From positions 1,364,001-1,428,000 of the forward strand of contig NZ_CP016382.1 of assembly GCF_002813635.1 (NCBI RefSeq): a stretch of 64,000 bases of DNA, given 5' to 3'. Position numbers and translations under genes: made by a program. Below the pieces are notes generated by a model that was not told the origin of the DNA, ran no database searches, and was given only the letters and a program-made list of their open reading frames with translations. Below are positions 41,271 to 51,362 of this stretch, piece after piece (position 1 is the stretch's first letter; each line of letters opens with the position of its first letter). Origin of the DNA: Spiribacter roseus. Its GTDB lineage: Bacteria > Pseudomonadota > Gammaproteobacteria > Nitrococcales > Nitrococcaceae.

Positions 41271-42466
41271 GTCGCCCTCCGCCGCGGCCGCTGACTGGCC
41301 GCCCGGCCGGCTTGCCGGCACTCGAGATCGGCCCGCATCAGCAGCCCCAGTGCCAGCGCGGTCACGATCAGACTGCTACCGCCGTAGCTCATCAACGGCA
41401 GGGTCAGACCCTTAGTGGGCAGAAGTCCCAGATTGACGCCCATGTTCACGAACGCCTGCAGCCCGAACGCAATGGCCACCCCGTAGGCCAGCAGGCCACC
41501 GAACAGCCGCCCGTTGCGCAGACTGGCCGCCCCGATGCCACAGCCGCGCCACACGATGAAGCTGTACAGGCCGATGGTGACGGCCATGCCGACCACGCCG
41601 AGCTCTTCGGCCATCACGGCAAAGACGAAGTCGGTATGCGCCTCGGGCAGATAGAAAAGCTTCTGGACGCTGTTGCCCAGACCAACCCCCAGCCACTCGC
41701 CACGGCCCACGGCAATCAGCGACTGGGTGAGCTGAAAGCCACTGGCGAACGGATCCGCCCAGGGGTCGGTGAACGCCGTGAAGCGCTCCAGGCGATAGGG
41801 TTCGGCAATGATCAGCGCGGCCCCCGCCATCACCGCGACAGTGCCCAACACCACAAAGATCAGTAGCGGCACGCCGGCGATGAACAGCACACCACCCACC
41901 GTGGCCGCGAGCACCGCGAGGGCGCCGAAGTCGGGTTGCGCCAGCAGGAGCGCGCCCACCGCCGCCATCACCAGCGCAACCGGCAGCATCGGCGCCGCGG
42001 AGGCCCGGACCCGCTCCCCATGACGCGCCAGAAGGGCGGCGAAATAGATGAGCACGAACAGTCGGATGAATTCCGAGACCTGAAGATTGACCGGTCCCAG
42101 CGGGATCCAGCGGGTAGCGCCATTCACCTCGCGCCCGACCCCCGGAATGAGCACGGCGATCAGCAGCGCGAACGACAGGACCAGCAGCGGCGCGGATACG
42201 GCGGCCACGAAGGTCAGGGGAATGCGCAGGCAGACCGCGAAGGCCAGCATCCCAAGCCCCAGAAACGCCGCCTGACGCCGCAGGAAATGCGTGGCCGACT
42301 CGCTGGATGCCTCGCCAATCGCCACCGAGGCCGACGCCATAATCACCAGTCCCAGCGCCGCCAGGACCAGGATCGCCACCAGCAGCGGGCGGTCGAATTC
42401 GCCAGCGGCCGGAAGCCGGCCTGCGAAGGGCGCGGTGAGTACGGACAGTGACAGGCGCTCAGTCAT
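41267..42466 (-). CDS. ftsW: FtsW, septal peptidoglycan glycosyltransferase (SEDS family)
   Basis: FtsW polymerises lipid II at the septum with FtsI. The 399 residues have about ten helices and SEDS signatures: GATRWIPLGPVNLQVSEFIRL near 120 (with the family's extracellular loop), LLLAQPDFGALAVLA and SYGGSSLIVTALALGLLM. The ATG at 42464-42466 lies inside the last codons of murD (8-base overlap). Confidence 0.96.
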   Translation of the reverse strand: MTERLSLSVLTAPFAGRLPAAGEFDRPLLVAILVLAALGLVIMASASVAIGEASSESATHFLRRQAAFLGLGMLAFAVCLRIPLTFVAAVSAPLLVLSFALLIAVLIPGVGREVNGATRWIPLGPVNLQVSEFIRLFVLIYFAALLARHGERVRASAAPMLPVALVMAAVGALLLAQPDFGALAVLAATVGGVLFIAGVPLLIFVVLGTVAVMAGAALIIAEPYRLERFTAFTDPWADPFASGFQLTQSLIAVGRGEWLGVGLGNSVQKLFYLPEAHTDFVFAVMAEELGVVGMAVTIGLYSFIVWRGCGIGAASLRNGRLFGGLLAYGVAIAFGLQAFVNMGVNLGLLPTKGLTLPLMSYGGSSLIVTALALGLLMRADLECRQAGRAASQRPRRRAT

Positions 42467-43802
42467 GGGGTAGCGCCTCCACCCAACGGCGGAAGTGATC
42501 GCCGCGTGCACGGTAGTCGGTGAACTGATCCAGACTGGCACAGGCGGGCGACAGCAGGATCACATCCCCGCGCCGCGATACGCGCCGTGCGGCCTGCAGG
42601 GCTGCGTCCAGATCGGCCGCCGTGGTCACGTCCACATGGCCGGCAAGGGCGTCGGCGAGCGCTGCCGCATCGCGGCCGAACAGCACCGCCGCGCGGCCGG
42701 TCTCCGCCAGCGCCGCTCCCAGAGCGGCGAACGACTGGCCTTTGCCGTCACCGCCGGCGATCAACACCAGCGGCCCTTCCAGCCCACGGATCGCCGCAAT
42801 CGCGGAACCCACATTGGTGGCCTTGGAGTCGTTCACCCACTGACGGCCCTCCCGCCAGCCGAGCGACTCGGTGCGATGCGGCAGTGACCGGAATGCAGTC
42901 AGGGCAGTCACCATCGCGTCGCGGTCAAGACCGGCGGCCTCGCCGATGGCAAGCGCCGCCAGCGCATTCAGTGCATTGTGGTGCCCCGGCAGGGCAAGGG
43001 CGTCGCGCGGCATCACCGGCGTCTCGCCGGCCATCAGCCAGGCGTCGCCGTGGTGCCGGCCGATTCGCCAGGCCGATGCCGGCGGCGCAGCGTCGCCGAA
43101 CCGGTGGACGGCGGCGGCGTCGCCCGCCATGCCCCTTACCCAGGGGTCGTCAGCATTGAGGACCGCGTGTTCGGCATGGCGGAAGATCCGCGCCTTGGCT
43201 GCGGCGTAGGCCGCCATGTCATCGTAGCGGTCAAGGTGATCAGGGCTCAGATTGAGGACGGCCGCCACCTGCGGCTGCAGCGATACGGTGGTCTCGAGCT
43301 GGAAACTCGACAGCTCGAGCACGAACAGTTCGGCGCGCGGCTGGCTCGCCAGCAGCGAAAGCGCCGCCGGGCCAAGATTGCCACCGGCGGCGACATCGAT
43401 CCCGGCCTGCTCGGCCATCGCCGCGACCATACGGGTGACGGTGGTCTTGCCGTTGGAGCCGGTGATCGCGATCACCGGGGCGTTCACCGCCCGGGCAAAC
43501 AACTCGATCTCGCCGATGATCGACTGCCCGCGCCTCCGCGCCGCCCGCAGCGCGGGATGGCGCGGATCGATCCCGGGGCTGAGGACGATTTCATCGGCGT
43601 CAGCCAGCAGCCGCTCATCCAGATCGCCGGTGATGACCGGAATATCCGGATGCTGCGCCCGCAGAGCAGCGCCCCGGGGCGGGTCCACGCGGGTATCCAT
43701 GACCGCGACGCGATGGCCCGCATCGGCCAGATGACAGGCCGCCGCATGGCCGGACTCGCCCAGACCGACCACCATCTGATCCCATTCGATGCGGGTGTGC
43801 AT
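42459..43802 (-). CDS. murD: MurD, UDP-MurNAc-L-Ala--D-glutamate ligase
   Basis: MurD adds D-Glu. The 447 residues show VVGLGESGHAAACHLADAGH, SPGIDPRHPAL and the ATP loop [27 protein letters not shown] lies in the C-terminal part. The ATG at 43800-43802 is preferred because GGGAGAGG lies 5 bases before it. An ATG six codons upstream overlaps the mraY stop as ATGA but has no such site. The frame is open for another 450 codons into mraY, which is chance. Confidence 0.95.
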   Translation of the reverse strand: MHTRIEWDQMVVGLGESGHAAACHLADAGHRVAVMDTRVDPPRGAALRAQHPDIPVITGDLDERLLADADEIVLSPGIDPRHPALRAARRRGQSIIGEIELFARAVNAPVIAITGSNGKTTVTRMVAAMAEQAGIDVAAGGNLGPAALSLLASQPRAELFVLELSSFQLETTVSLQPQVAAVLNLSPDHLDRYDDMAAYAAAKARIFRHAEHAVLNADDPWVRGMAGDAAAVHRFGDAAPPASAWRIGRHHGDAWLMAGETPVMPRDALALPGHHNALNALAALAIGEAAGLDRDAMVTALTAFRSLPHRTESLGWREGRQWVNDSKATNVGSAIAAIRGLEGPLVLIAGGDGKGQSFAALGAALAETGRAAVLFGRDAAALADALAGHVDVTTAADLDAALQAARRVSRRGDVILLSPACASLDQFTDYRARGDHFRRWVEALPHD

Positions 43803-43816
43803 GTGCGCCTCTCCCG

Positions 43817-44899
43817 TCATCGCAGCTTCAACGTGGCCAGACCGATGAGCACCAGCACCACCGAGACAATCCAGAACCGCACGATGACCCGCGGTTCCGG
43901 CCAACCCTTGAGCTCGAAGTGGTGATGAAGCGGTGCCATGCGAAAGACGCGACGCCCGGTGCGCTTGAACCAGAGCACCTGGATCATCACCGATACCGTC
44001 TCGGCGACGAACACGCCCCCCATGATGAACAGCACGACCTCCTGACGGACCACCATGGCGATCATGCCCAGGGCCGCACCCATCGCCAGCGACCCGACAT
44101 CGCCCATGAACACCTGCGCCGGATAGGTGTTGAACCACAGAAAGGCCAGCCCCGCGCCCACCAGCGCGCCGACGAAAACCGTCAGCTCGCCCGCCCCGGC
44201 GACGTAGGGGATCGCCAGATAATCGGCGAAATTCACATTGCCGCTGGCGTAGGCGAAGATCCCCAGGGCACCGCCGACGAGGACCGTTGGCATGATGGCA
44301 AGGCCATCGAGCCCGTCGGTGAGATTGACCGCATTCGAGGCGCCCACCACCACCAGCCATGTCAGCGGAATCAGCAGGATGCCCAGCGGGATCGCCACAT
44401 CCTTGAGAAAGGGCAGGATCAGCGTGGTCTGGACGGGTGAAGTGGCCATCGCGAACAGGACCGCGCCGGCAATCAGCGCGGCAATGCTCTGCAGCAGCAG
44501 TTTGGAGCGGGCCCGCAGCCCTTCGCTGCTGCCGCGGGTGAGTTTCAGCCAGTCGTCGGTGCCGCCGATCGCCCCGAAGGTCAGCGTCGTGAGCAGCACG
44601 AGCCAGACATAGCGATTGGTCAGATCCCCCCACAGGAGCGTGGCCACACCAATGCCCACCAGCATGAGGGCGCCCCCCATGGTGGGTGTGCCGGCCTTGG
44701 AATAATGACTGACCGGCCCATCGGTGCGGACATACTGGCCGACCTGATGACGCTGCAGCCGACCGATCAGCCAGGGCCCCACCAGCAGACCGATGCCCAG
44801 CGCCGTCAGCGTGCCGAGGATGGCCCGGAAGGTCAGATACTGAAAAACATTGAACGCGCTGTAGAACGCCTCCAGCTGTTCGGCAAGCATCAGGAGCAT
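43817..44899 (-). CDS. mraY: MraY, phospho-MurNAc-pentapeptide transferase
   Basis: MraY makes lipid I on undecaprenyl phosphate. The 360 residues have ten helices and the family motifs [19 protein letters not shown] (Asp pair), [13 protein letters not shown] and the cytoplasmic MAPLHHHFE. It overlaps murF by 10 bases. Confidence 0.97.
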   Translation of the reverse strand: MLLMLAEQLEAFYSAFNVFQYLTFRAILGTLTALGIGLLVGPWLIGRLQRHQVGQYVRTDGPVSHYSKAGTPTMGGALMLVGIGVATLLWGDLTNRYVWLVLLTTLTFGAIGGTDDWLKLTRGSSEGLRARSKLLLQSIAALIAGAVLFAMATSPVQTTLILPFLKDVAIPLGILLIPLTWLVVVGASNAVNLTDGLDGLAIMPTVLVGGALGIFAYASGNVNFADYLAIPYVAGAGELTVFVGALVGAGLAFLWFNTYPAQVFMGDVGSLAMGAALGMIAMVVRQEVVLFIMGGVFVAETVSVMIQVLWFKRTGRRVFRMAPLHHHFELKGWPEPRVIVRFWIVSVVLVLIGLATLKLR

Positions 44900-46251
44900 G
44901 CGCGTCCCTCCCCTGACCCGCCGGCCGCCAGTGCGGCGACCACTTCATCCATCGCCGCCGAGCGCGATCCCTTGACCAGCACGTTGATCCCGGGCCGGGC
45001 GGCGGTCTTGACCGCCTCCACCAGTTCAGCGCGGGTCGCAAACCCGGCACCGCCGGCACCGAAGCCCTCGGCCGCATGGGCCGCGAGCGGACCGGTGGCG
45101 AATAAGCGCTCGACCCCCAGCTCGCGGGCCTGCTCGCCCGCGCGGCGATGCAGCGCCGGGCCTGCATCGCCCAACTCCGCCATATCGCCCAGGACCAGCC
45201 AGAGCGGTGTCCCGGTCGCGGTCAGTGTCTCGAGTGCCGCCGTCAGGGAGGCCGGGTTGGCGTTGTAGCTGTCATCCACCAGCGTCATCGAGGCGAGGCC
45301 GTCGCGATACTGAAGTCGTCCCGCGACGGGGGCCACGGCCATGAGCCCGTCGGCGATGGTCTCGAGGCTGGCCCCGGCGGCACGCGCCGCGGCGGCGGCC
45401 GCCAGCGCATTGGCCCGGTTATGACGCCCGGGCAGGGCCACCGCCGCGGTGATGGCGGCATCCTCGAAACGGATCTCGAGCCGGCCGTCGGCCCGCTCCA
45501 CCCCTGTGACGTCGGCGGCATGGCCGTCGAGGCTGAAGCGCTTGATATGGCAATGCGCCGCCTTTTGCTCCCAGACCGCGGCGTAGGGGTCATCGGCATT
45601 GACGATGGCATAACCCTTGGCCGGCAGTTCCTCGAACAGCTCGCCCTTACAGTCGGCCACCGCCGCCACACTGCCAAAACCCTCCAGGTGGGCCGGACCG
45701 GCATGTGTCACCACACCGACCCATGGACGCGCCCAGCTTGCCAGCAGCGCGATATCGCCGGGTTTACCGCAGCCCATCTCGACGATGGCGAAGTCATCAT
45801 CCGGATCGATGCCACAGAGCGTCAGCGGCACGCCCAGCTCATTGTTCAGGTTGCCTTCAGTGGCCCGCGTGGTACCGCAGCGCCCGAGGATGGCGGCGAG
45901 CATTTCCTTGACCGTGGTCTTGCCATTGCTGCCGGTCACACCCACCACCCGGGCACGGCTCGCCGACCGGGCGCGGCAGGCCAGCTCGATGAGCACCCGC
46001 TGCGGGTTGTCCACCCGCCACTGCGGCAGCGCCGCGTCGGTGTAGTGATCGACCAGCGCGGCCGCGGCACCGGCCCGGGCCGCGGCATCGATGCATTCGT
46101 GTCCGTCGATCCGCTCGCCACGCAGGGCAATGAACAGGTCCCCGGGGCTGACGCGGCGTGAATCGATGGCGACCCCTGTGACGGTCACCTCACCGCCCCG
46201 CGATTCGCCGCCGAACTCAGTCACCAGGGACAGCAACCGCACCGCTTCCAT
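44890..46251 (-). CDS. murF: MurF, UDP-MurNAc-tripeptide--D-Ala-D-Ala ligase
   Basis: MurF completes the UDP-MurNAc pentapeptide using the product of Ddl. The 453 residues contain [16 protein letters not shown] near 30, the ATP loop [15 protein letters not shown] near 103, [10 protein letters not shown] and [11 protein letters not shown]. It overlaps murE by a single base (TGATG arrangement on the minus strand). Confidence 0.97.
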   Translation of the reverse strand: MEAVRLLSLVTEFGGESRGGEVTVTGVAIDSRRVSPGDLFIALRGERIDGHECIDAAARAGAAAALVDHYTDAALPQWRVDNPQRVLIELACRARSASRARVVGVTGSNGKTTVKEMLAAILGRCGTTRATEGNLNNELGVPLTLCGIDPDDDFAIVEMGCGKPGDIALLASWARPWVGVVTHAGPAHLEGFGSVAAVADCKGELFEELPAKGYAIVNADDPYAAVWEQKAAHCHIKRFSLDGHAADVTGVERADGRLEIRFEDAAITAAVALPGRHNRANALAAAAAARAAGASLETIADGLMAVAPVAGRLQYRDGLASMTLVDDSYNANPASLTAALETLTATGTPLWLVLGDMAELGDAGPALHRRAGEQARELGVERLFATGPLAAHAAEGFGAGGAGFATRAELVEAVKTAARPGINVLVKGSRSAAMDEVVAALAAGGSGEGRACS

Positions 46252-47744
46252 CAGCCCGCCCTCCGCGACAGCACGCTGGCCGCACAGTCACGATCACTGA
46301 AGGCGTGGGCCGTGGCGCCGATCTGCTGCTCGGTCTCGTGGCCCTTGCCGGCGATCAGCACGGCATCGCCGGGACCGACCATCTCGATGGCGGCGGTGAT
46401 CGCGCTTGCGCGATCCTCGATGACCCGGCAGTCACCGTGGCCCGCGCAGCCGGCCCGGACGGCCTCGAGAATCGCCGCCGGCGACTCGGAACGGGGGTTG
46501 TCGCTGGTCAGAATGATGCCATCGGCGCGCTGGCCGGCAGCCGCTCCCATCAGGGGCCGCTTGCCGGTGTCACGATCGCCCCCGCAGCCAAAGACCACCC
46601 ATAGCCGGCCGCGGACATGGGGTCGCAGGGCATCGAGCGCCGCCGCGAGGGCCCCGGCGGTATGCGCATAGTCGACAATCACCACCGGACCGCCCTCCAC
46701 GGTGAATCGCTCCATGCGACCCGGTACCGGTTGCAGCCGGCCCAACGCGCCCAGCGCCGCCGGCACATTGCCGGACTCGATCAATGCGCCCAGCGCCGCG
46801 AGGGCGTTGAGGGCATTGAAATCGCCGATCAGCGGCAGGTGAGCGGTATGCTGCCGACCGGCATGATCGATGCCCAGCTCGAGCCCTTCGGCCCGACGCT
46901 CGAGCCGCGACAGGCACAGATCAGCGGCACCCGTCCGGCCGTAGACGACCGGGGTGGCGTCCGATAGCGGGTGCGCGGCCAGATCCGCGCCCACGGCATC
47001 CTCCCCATTGAGGACCTGACGGCGCAGGCCGGGCCACGCGAACAGACGGCGCTTGGCGGCGCCATAGGCCGCCGCCGAGCCGTGGTAGTCAAGATGATCG
47101 CGCCCCACATGGGTCAGCACTGCGGTGGCAAACGTCACGCCGTCCACACGGTGTTGCGCCAGGGCATGCGAGGAGACTTCCATCGCCACGCAGCAAATGC
47201 CGTCGTCCCGCAGCGCCGCCAGGCGCGCCTGAATACTGACCGGATCGGCGGTGGTCTGTGTCGAGGCGCGGAGCTGCCCCGGGCGCCCCCAGCCCACGGT
47301 CCCCATCACCGCCGCCGGTCCCTGCAGATCTTCGGCCATCTGGGCGATGTAGTGGGAGACCGAGGTCTTGCCATCGGTGCCCGTGACCGCGATCACCGTC
47401 ATCGCCCGCGATGGCTCATCGTAGAATCGACCGGCGATGGCGCTGGCCAGCGCGCCGACGCCGGCCCTGGCGATGGCCACGGCGCCGGCGGCGTCGCAGC
47501 GCGCGGCGATGGCGGGGTGTTCCTGCCCGGCCGCGGGTTCATAGAGCACCACGCCCGCCCCGGCCGCGAGGGCCTGATCGAGATAGTCCAGGCCATGGGC
47601 CCGGTAACCGGCCAGCGCCAGAAACAGGCCACCCGGGGCAAGCTGCCGGGCATCTAGCGCGATACCGGTCACGCCAACGCCCTTCAACCGGGCATCCACC
47701 AGCCAGGGGGCAAGCAGCGCTTCGGCGGACCAGACCCGGCTCAT
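46251..47744 (-). CDS. murE: MurE, UDP-MurNAc-dipeptide--meso-diaminopimelate ligase
   Basis: MurE adds the third stem-peptide residue. The 497 residues have DARQLAPGGLFLAL near 30 and the ATP loop VTGTDGKTSVSHYIA. The common motif is TGTNGKT, so Asp replaces Asn here, a known variant. TSDNPRSE near 410 matches the DNPR(A/S)E motif of enzymes that use meso-diaminopimelate rather than lysine. It overlaps ftsI by ATGA. Confidence 0.97.
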   Translation of the reverse strand: MSRVWSAEALLAPWLVDARLKGVGVTGIALDARQLAPGGLFLALAGYRAHGLDYLDQALAAGAGVVLYEPAAGQEHPAIAARCDAAGAVAIARAGVGALASAIAGRFYDEPSRAMTVIAVTGTDGKTSVSHYIAQMAEDLQGPAAVMGTVGWGRPGQLRASTQTTADPVSIQARLAALRDDGICCVAMEVSSHALAQHRVDGVTFATAVLTHVGRDHLDYHGSAAAYGAAKRRLFAWPGLRRQVLNGEDAVGADLAAHPLSDATPVVYGRTGAADLCLSRLERRAEGLELGIDHAGRQHTAHLPLIGDFNALNALAALGALIESGNVPAALGALGRLQPVPGRMERFTVEGGPVVIVDYAHTAGALAAALDALRPHVRGRLWVVFGCGGDRDTGKRPLMGAAAGQRADGIILTSDNPRSESPAAILEAVRAGCAGHGDCRVIEDRASAITAAIEMVGPGDAVLIAGKGHETEQQIGATAHAFSDRDCAASVLSRRAG

Positions 47745-49465
47745 GGCGACTCTCCGCCGGCCACGGTCAGACCCGGCTGATCGAAGGCTGCATCGGGCAT
47801 CACGTTATACAACCGCAGTGCGTCACCCATCACCGCCGCAAACACTGGCCCGGCCACGGGGCCCGCGTAGTAGGCATCACCGCGGGGCTCATCGATCGTC
47901 ACCACGGCCACAAAACGCGGGTCACTGGCCGGTGCCATGCCCGCAAAGGTCGAGATGTAACGGTCCTCGGCATAACCGCCGGACACGGCCTTGCGGCTGG
48001 TGCCGGTCTTGCCGGCGACCTGATAGCCGGGAATGGCCGCCTGTGTCGCCGTGCCTCCGGACTCGGTCACAGCGGTCAGCATTTCGCGGAGCTGGGCGGC
48101 GCGCCGGGCGCTCATCACCCGCTCGGGGTCCGGCCGGCGCCCGTCCGCGATCAGCGCGGGCGTGGGCAGTTCCCCACCGGAGGCGATGGCCGAGTAGGCC
48201 CTTGCCAGCTGCAGATTGCTCACCGACAGGCCGTAACCAAAGGCGAGGGTCGCCCGCTCGATGGGGCGCTCCGAGGGCATGGAAGAAAGCCTGCCAGCGC
48301 TATCGCCAGGCAGCCCCACGCCACTGGGCTCGCCAATGCCGAGGCTGTTGAGTGTCTGCCAGACCTGCCCCGACTCGAGGGACAGCGCCATCTGCGCGGC
48401 ACCGACATTGCTCGACTTGCGCAGCACGCCGGCGACCGTGAGCTCGCCGAAATTGCGGACATCACGCACCTGATGGCCACCCACCCGCATGACACCCGGC
48501 GCCGTCTCGACGACGGTCTCGGGGGTATAGCGACCCGTGCGCAGCGCGGCCAGGACCGTAAACGGCTTCACCACCGAGCCGGGTTCGTAGGTGTCGGTGA
48601 CAGCGCGGTTGCGGTAACGCCCACCGGTCATCTCCGAGCGGCGATTGGGATTGAACGAAGGCTGATTGGCCATCGCCAGGATGTCGCCATTGTCCGCGTC
48701 CATCAGCACGATGGAGCCACTGGCGGCCTGATGCCGCTCGACGGCGGCCTTGAGCTCGCGGTAGGCGACGTACTGCAGGCGTTTGTCGAGGGTCAGTGTC
48801 AGATCATGCCCGGGATCAGGCTCGCGCAGTCGCTCGACATCCTCGATATTGCGCCCGTGGCGGTCGCGCAGAACACGCTTGGCGCCCGGCTCGCCGGACA
48901 ACCAATCATCGTAGGCGAGTTCGAGGCCCTCCTGGCCGTGATCATCGATGTTGGTGAAGCCGAGCACATGGCCACTGACCTCTCCAGTGGGATAGAACCG
49001 GCGGTATTCACGCTGCAGGGCGACGCCGGGGACATCCAGTGCGCTCACCCGGGCGGCAAGGTCCGGGCTGACATGGCGCTCGAGGTAGAAAAACGCCCGT
49101 TCGCGGCGCTCGTTCAGGTCCGAACGCAGCCTGGCCGGATCGGTGTCGAGCAGGCGGGCCAGCGCGGCCAGATCCTGCTGCGAAGCCTCTTGTGTGGTCA
49201 CGCGCGGATCCGCCCAGACCGAGTCCACCGGTGCGCTGATGGCCAGCGGCTGGCCCTGCCGGTCGCGGATCGTGCCGCGATGCGCGGGCAGGGATTCCAC
49301 CCGCAGATGACGCTGCTCCCCCTGTCCCTGCAGGAACGGCCCATCGATCAGCTGCAGCGATACGGCCCGCGCCATCAACACCACCGGCAGCGCCAGCAGC
49401 AAGACCAGCACCAGCACACGACGCCACGCCGGCGGTGCCACGGAGCGGGCCTTGCGCCGGTTCAT
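47741..49465 (-). CDS. ftsI: FtsI/PBP3, septal peptidoglycan transpeptidase
   Basis: A class B penicillin-binding protein that cross-links septal peptidoglycan. The 574 residues have a basic tail, one helix (about 17-38) and the dimerisation domain. The transpeptidase triad is S297-x-x-K300 (EPGSVVKPF), SSN at 351-353 and KTGT in VAGKTGTSRK near 483. It overlaps ftsL by ATGA. Confidence 0.97.
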   Translation of the reverse strand: MNRRKARSVAPPAWRRVLVLVLLLALPVVLMARAVSLQLIDGPFLQGQGEQRHLRVESLPAHRGTIRDRQGQPLAISAPVDSVWADPRVTTQEASQQDLAALARLLDTDPARLRSDLNERRERAFFYLERHVSPDLAARVSALDVPGVALQREYRRFYPTGEVSGHVLGFTNIDDHGQEGLELAYDDWLSGEPGAKRVLRDRHGRNIEDVERLREPDPGHDLTLTLDKRLQYVAYRELKAAVERHQAASGSIVLMDADNGDILAMANQPSFNPNRRSEMTGGRYRNRAVTDTYEPGSVVKPFTVLAALRTGRYTPETVVETAPGVMRVGGHQVRDVRNFGELTVAGVLRKSSNVGAAQMALSLESGQVWQTLNSLGIGEPSGVGLPGDSAGRLSSMPSERPIERATLAFGYGLSVSNLQLARAYSAIASGGELPTPALIADGRRPDPERVMSARRAAQLREMLTAVTESGGTATQAAIPGYQVAGKTGTSRKAVSGGYAEDRYISTFAGMAPASDPRFVAVVTIDEPRGDAYYAGPVAGPVFAAVMGDALRLYNVMPDAAFDQPGLTVAGGESP

Positions 49466-49752
49466 TGTCGCTCGCCCCCGGATTCCAGCCGGATCAGCGT
49501 CGTGTTCTGTGGATCGATCGCCTTGAGACCGATGGACTCACGGGCAATGCGCTCGACCCGGGACTGCATGGCAAGGGCACCCTGCTCGAGCTGCAGCTGC
49601 CGCCATGCGGTGTTGAGCTGATCACGGTTGTCGCGCAGTGACTCGAGGGTGACGAAAAGACTGCGGGTTTCGTGGCGCACCTCCACCACCGCAACCGCTG
49701 AGCCCACCGCCAGCACGCCCAGTACCAGCAATGTCAGGATCGGGCGTTTCAT
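49462..49752 (-). CDS. ftsL: FtsL, small bitopic division protein
   Basis: FtsL forms the FtsQLB complex that activates FtsWI. The 96 residues have one N-terminal helix (about 4-24) followed by a coiled-coil-like region ([34 protein letters not shown]) and the [18 protein letters not shown] segment. Sequence is weakly conserved in this family; the position between rsmH and ftsI makes the call firm. It overlaps both neighbours by ATGA. Confidence 0.92.
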   Translation of the reverse strand: MKRPILTLLVLGVLAVGSAVAVVEVRHETRSLFVTLESLRDNRDQLNTAWRQLQLEQGALAMQSRVERIARESIGLKAIDPQNTTLIRLESGGERQ

Positions 49753-50690
49753 GGCAACCGCTCCGCGATGCGCAGGGTGGCGCTGCGTGCGCGTGGGTTG
49801 CGCTGCACCTCGGCTTCGGCGGGCCGGTGGGCGCGCCCGACGCGGCGCAGCCCCGGGCGCTTTTCCGCGGGCACGACACCGGCCCCGGGCGGCAGATCGC
49901 CGACCTGGCTGTTGCGCGTCATGAAACGCTTGACGCGACGGTCCTCGAGGGAATGAAAACTGATCACCACCAGGCGGCCGCCGGGCTCAAGCAACTCGCA
50001 GATGTCATCGAGCAGCCGGCTCAGCGATTCCAGCTCGCCATTGAGGTGGATACGGATCGCCTGAAAGCTGCGTGTCGCCGGATGGCGACCCGGTTCGGGC
50101 CGCGGTACCGCCTCGGTGATCAGCCGAGCCAGTCCCGTGGTGGTCTGCGGCAGCGCGGCGGCGTCCCGCGCCGCCACAATCGCCGCCGCGATGCGACGGG
50201 CGTAGCGCTCTTCGCCGTACTCCCTGAGCACACGCACCAGCGTGCCGGCGTCGACCCGCTCGAGCCACTCGGCTGCCGTTTCGCCCCCGCCGTTGTCCAT
50301 GCGCATGTCGAGCGGTCCCTCGCGCATGAAGCTGAAGCCACGCTGGGGCTGATCAAGCTGGGGAGAGGACACGCCCAGATCCAGGAGGATCCCGGAGACC
50401 CGGCCCGCCAGACCGGCGGCGCGAAGCTCTATGCCCAATTCGGCGAAGTTGGCCTGCAGGATCCGGCAGCGTGGGTCATGACCGTGGCGTTCGTGTGCCT
50501 GCGCGACGGCTTCGGGATCACGATCCACCAGCCACAGACGGGCCCCTTCGCCCAGCGCCTCGAGAAGCGCCCCGGCATGGCCGCCGCGCCCGTAGGTGGC
50601 GTCCACATACACACCGTCGATGCGCGGAGCGAGGGCGGCCACCGCCTCGTCGCGCATGACGGCCGCATGCTCCCGTGGCGAGTTCACCAC
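49749..50690 (-). CDS. rsmH: RsmH (MraW), 16S rRNA m4C1402 methyltransferase
   Basis: A SAM-dependent enzyme methylating N4 of C1402 in 16S rRNA; RsmI in this window adds the 2'-O-methyl at the same base. The 313 residues have [19 protein letters not shown] near 28, [19 protein letters not shown] and the RsmH tail [11 protein letters not shown]-like ([18 protein letters not shown]). The start is GTG at 50688-50690; GGGG lies close upstream. Confidence 0.96.
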   Translation of the reverse strand: MVNSPREHAAVMRDEAVAALAPRIDGVYVDATYGRGGHAGALLEALGEGARLWLVDRDPEAVAQAHERHGHDPRCRILQANFAELGIELRAAGLAGRVSGILLDLGVSSPQLDQPQRGFSFMREGPLDMRMDNGGGETAAEWLERVDAGTLVRVLREYGEERYARRIAAAIVAARDAAALPQTTTGLARLITEAVPRPEPGRHPATRSFQAIRIHLNGELESLSRLLDDICELLEPGGRLVVISFHSLEDRRVKRFMTRNSQVGDLPPGAGVVPAEKRPGLRRVGRAHRPAEAEVQRNPRARSATLRIAERLP

Positions 50691-50699
50691 TCACCCCCC

Positions 50700-51152
50700 T
50701 TAGAGCGATAGCGATTGCAGGTCATCGGGCAGCTCCTCGGCATCGGTTCCTTCCGCCAGCCATTCATCCCGGCGCGTCGTCCAGCTGTCCTCGTCCCAGA
50801 GCTCGAACTTGTTGCCCTGACCGATCAGCACGGTGCGCTTGTCGAGTCCGGCGAAGCTCCGCAACGGACCCGGCAGCAGTATCCGGCCGTTACCGTCCAG
50901 CGGACATTCGGTGGCATGACCGATCAGCAGCCGCTGCAGACGTCGGGCCGTGGGGTTGAGGCTGGGCAGCCGGACCAGCTTCTGCTCGATGTCCTCCCAC
51001 TCCGACAGGGGGTAGATCAACAGGCAGTGGTCGCGGTCGACGGTGACCACCAGGTTCCCGTCGCAAAGGCTCGACAGCCGCTCGCGATAGCGGCTGGGAA
51101 AGGCTATGCGCCCCTTTGCGTCAAGATTGATCTGGGTGACACCGCGAAACAA
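50700..51152 (-). CDS. mraZ: MraZ, transcriptional regulator of the dcw operon
   Basis: MraZ is an AbrB-like protein that represses its own operon and affects rsmH and division genes. The 150 residues begin MFRGVTQINLDAKGRIAFPSRYRE and contain the second AbrB-like half (LDGNGRILLPGPLR). The start is TTG with GGGG 7 bases upstream; no ATG or GTG fits, and the frame open upstream covers the operator. It is the first gene of the dcw operon. Confidence 0.95.
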   Translation of the reverse strand: MFRGVTQINLDAKGRIAFPSRYRERLSSLCDGNLVVTVDRDHCLLIYPLSEWEDIEQKLVRLPSLNPTARRLQRLLIGHATECPLDGNGRILLPGPLRSFAGLDKRTVLIGQGNKFELWDEDSWTTRRDEWLAEGTDAEELPDDLQSLSL

Positions 51153-51179
51153 TTTATTCCCCTTAATCGACCCGTGGCT

Positions 51180-51214
51180 GCCATTCTTCACCACTTTTTC
51201 CCACTTATGACCAC
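51180..51214 (-). promoter_or_regulatory. MraZ operator: four direct repeats at 10-base spacing
   Basis: On the minus strand GTGGT, GTGGG, GTGGT and ATGGC occur exactly 10 bases apart (at 51210-51214, 51200-51204, 51190-51194 and 51180-51184). MraZ proteins bind such TGGG-like repeats spaced by five bases. The array lies directly downstream of the -10 and before the TTG start, so autorepression is expected. Confidence 0.8.
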
Positions 51215-51243
51215 ACTGTAGACAGCCGGGCATGCCCCGTCAA
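51215..51243 (-). promoter_or_regulatory. Sigma-70 promoter of the dcw operon (PmraZ)
   Basis: On the minus strand TTGACG (51238-51243), a 17-base spacer and TACAGT (51215-51220) precede the MraZ repeats. This matches the consensus at 5 of 6 and 4 of 6, with ideal spacing. No other equally good promoter is seen down to ftsZ, where almost all genes overlap, so it may drive the whole cluster together with internal promoters. Confidence 0.7.
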
Positions 51244-51362
51244 GCCGACGCAGAAGGGATTTTCCCCGTCCTGACAGAGACTTACGAAAACAGGCCGATT
51301 AGTGGGGGGTTTTCTCGATTCGCGGACCGGTGAATCGCGCAGGGGCGGGGGATCAAAAAGAG

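Noticed and set aside
42459-45167. A 902-codon frame continuing upstream from murD through mraY
   Set aside because: Only the last 447 codons match MurD; the upstream part reads mraY in the wrong frame and lacks hydrophobic helices or motifs.
47411-49621. A 736-codon open frame on the plus strand antisense to murE/ftsI
   Set aside because: There are no recognisable motifs and the composition is skewed, while murE and ftsI on the other strand have all their active-site motifs.
51316-51337. Inverted repeat CGATTC-N10-GAATCG between rnpB and mraZ as a terminator
   Set aside because: The stem is only 6 bp with a 10-base loop and no T-run follows on either strand.
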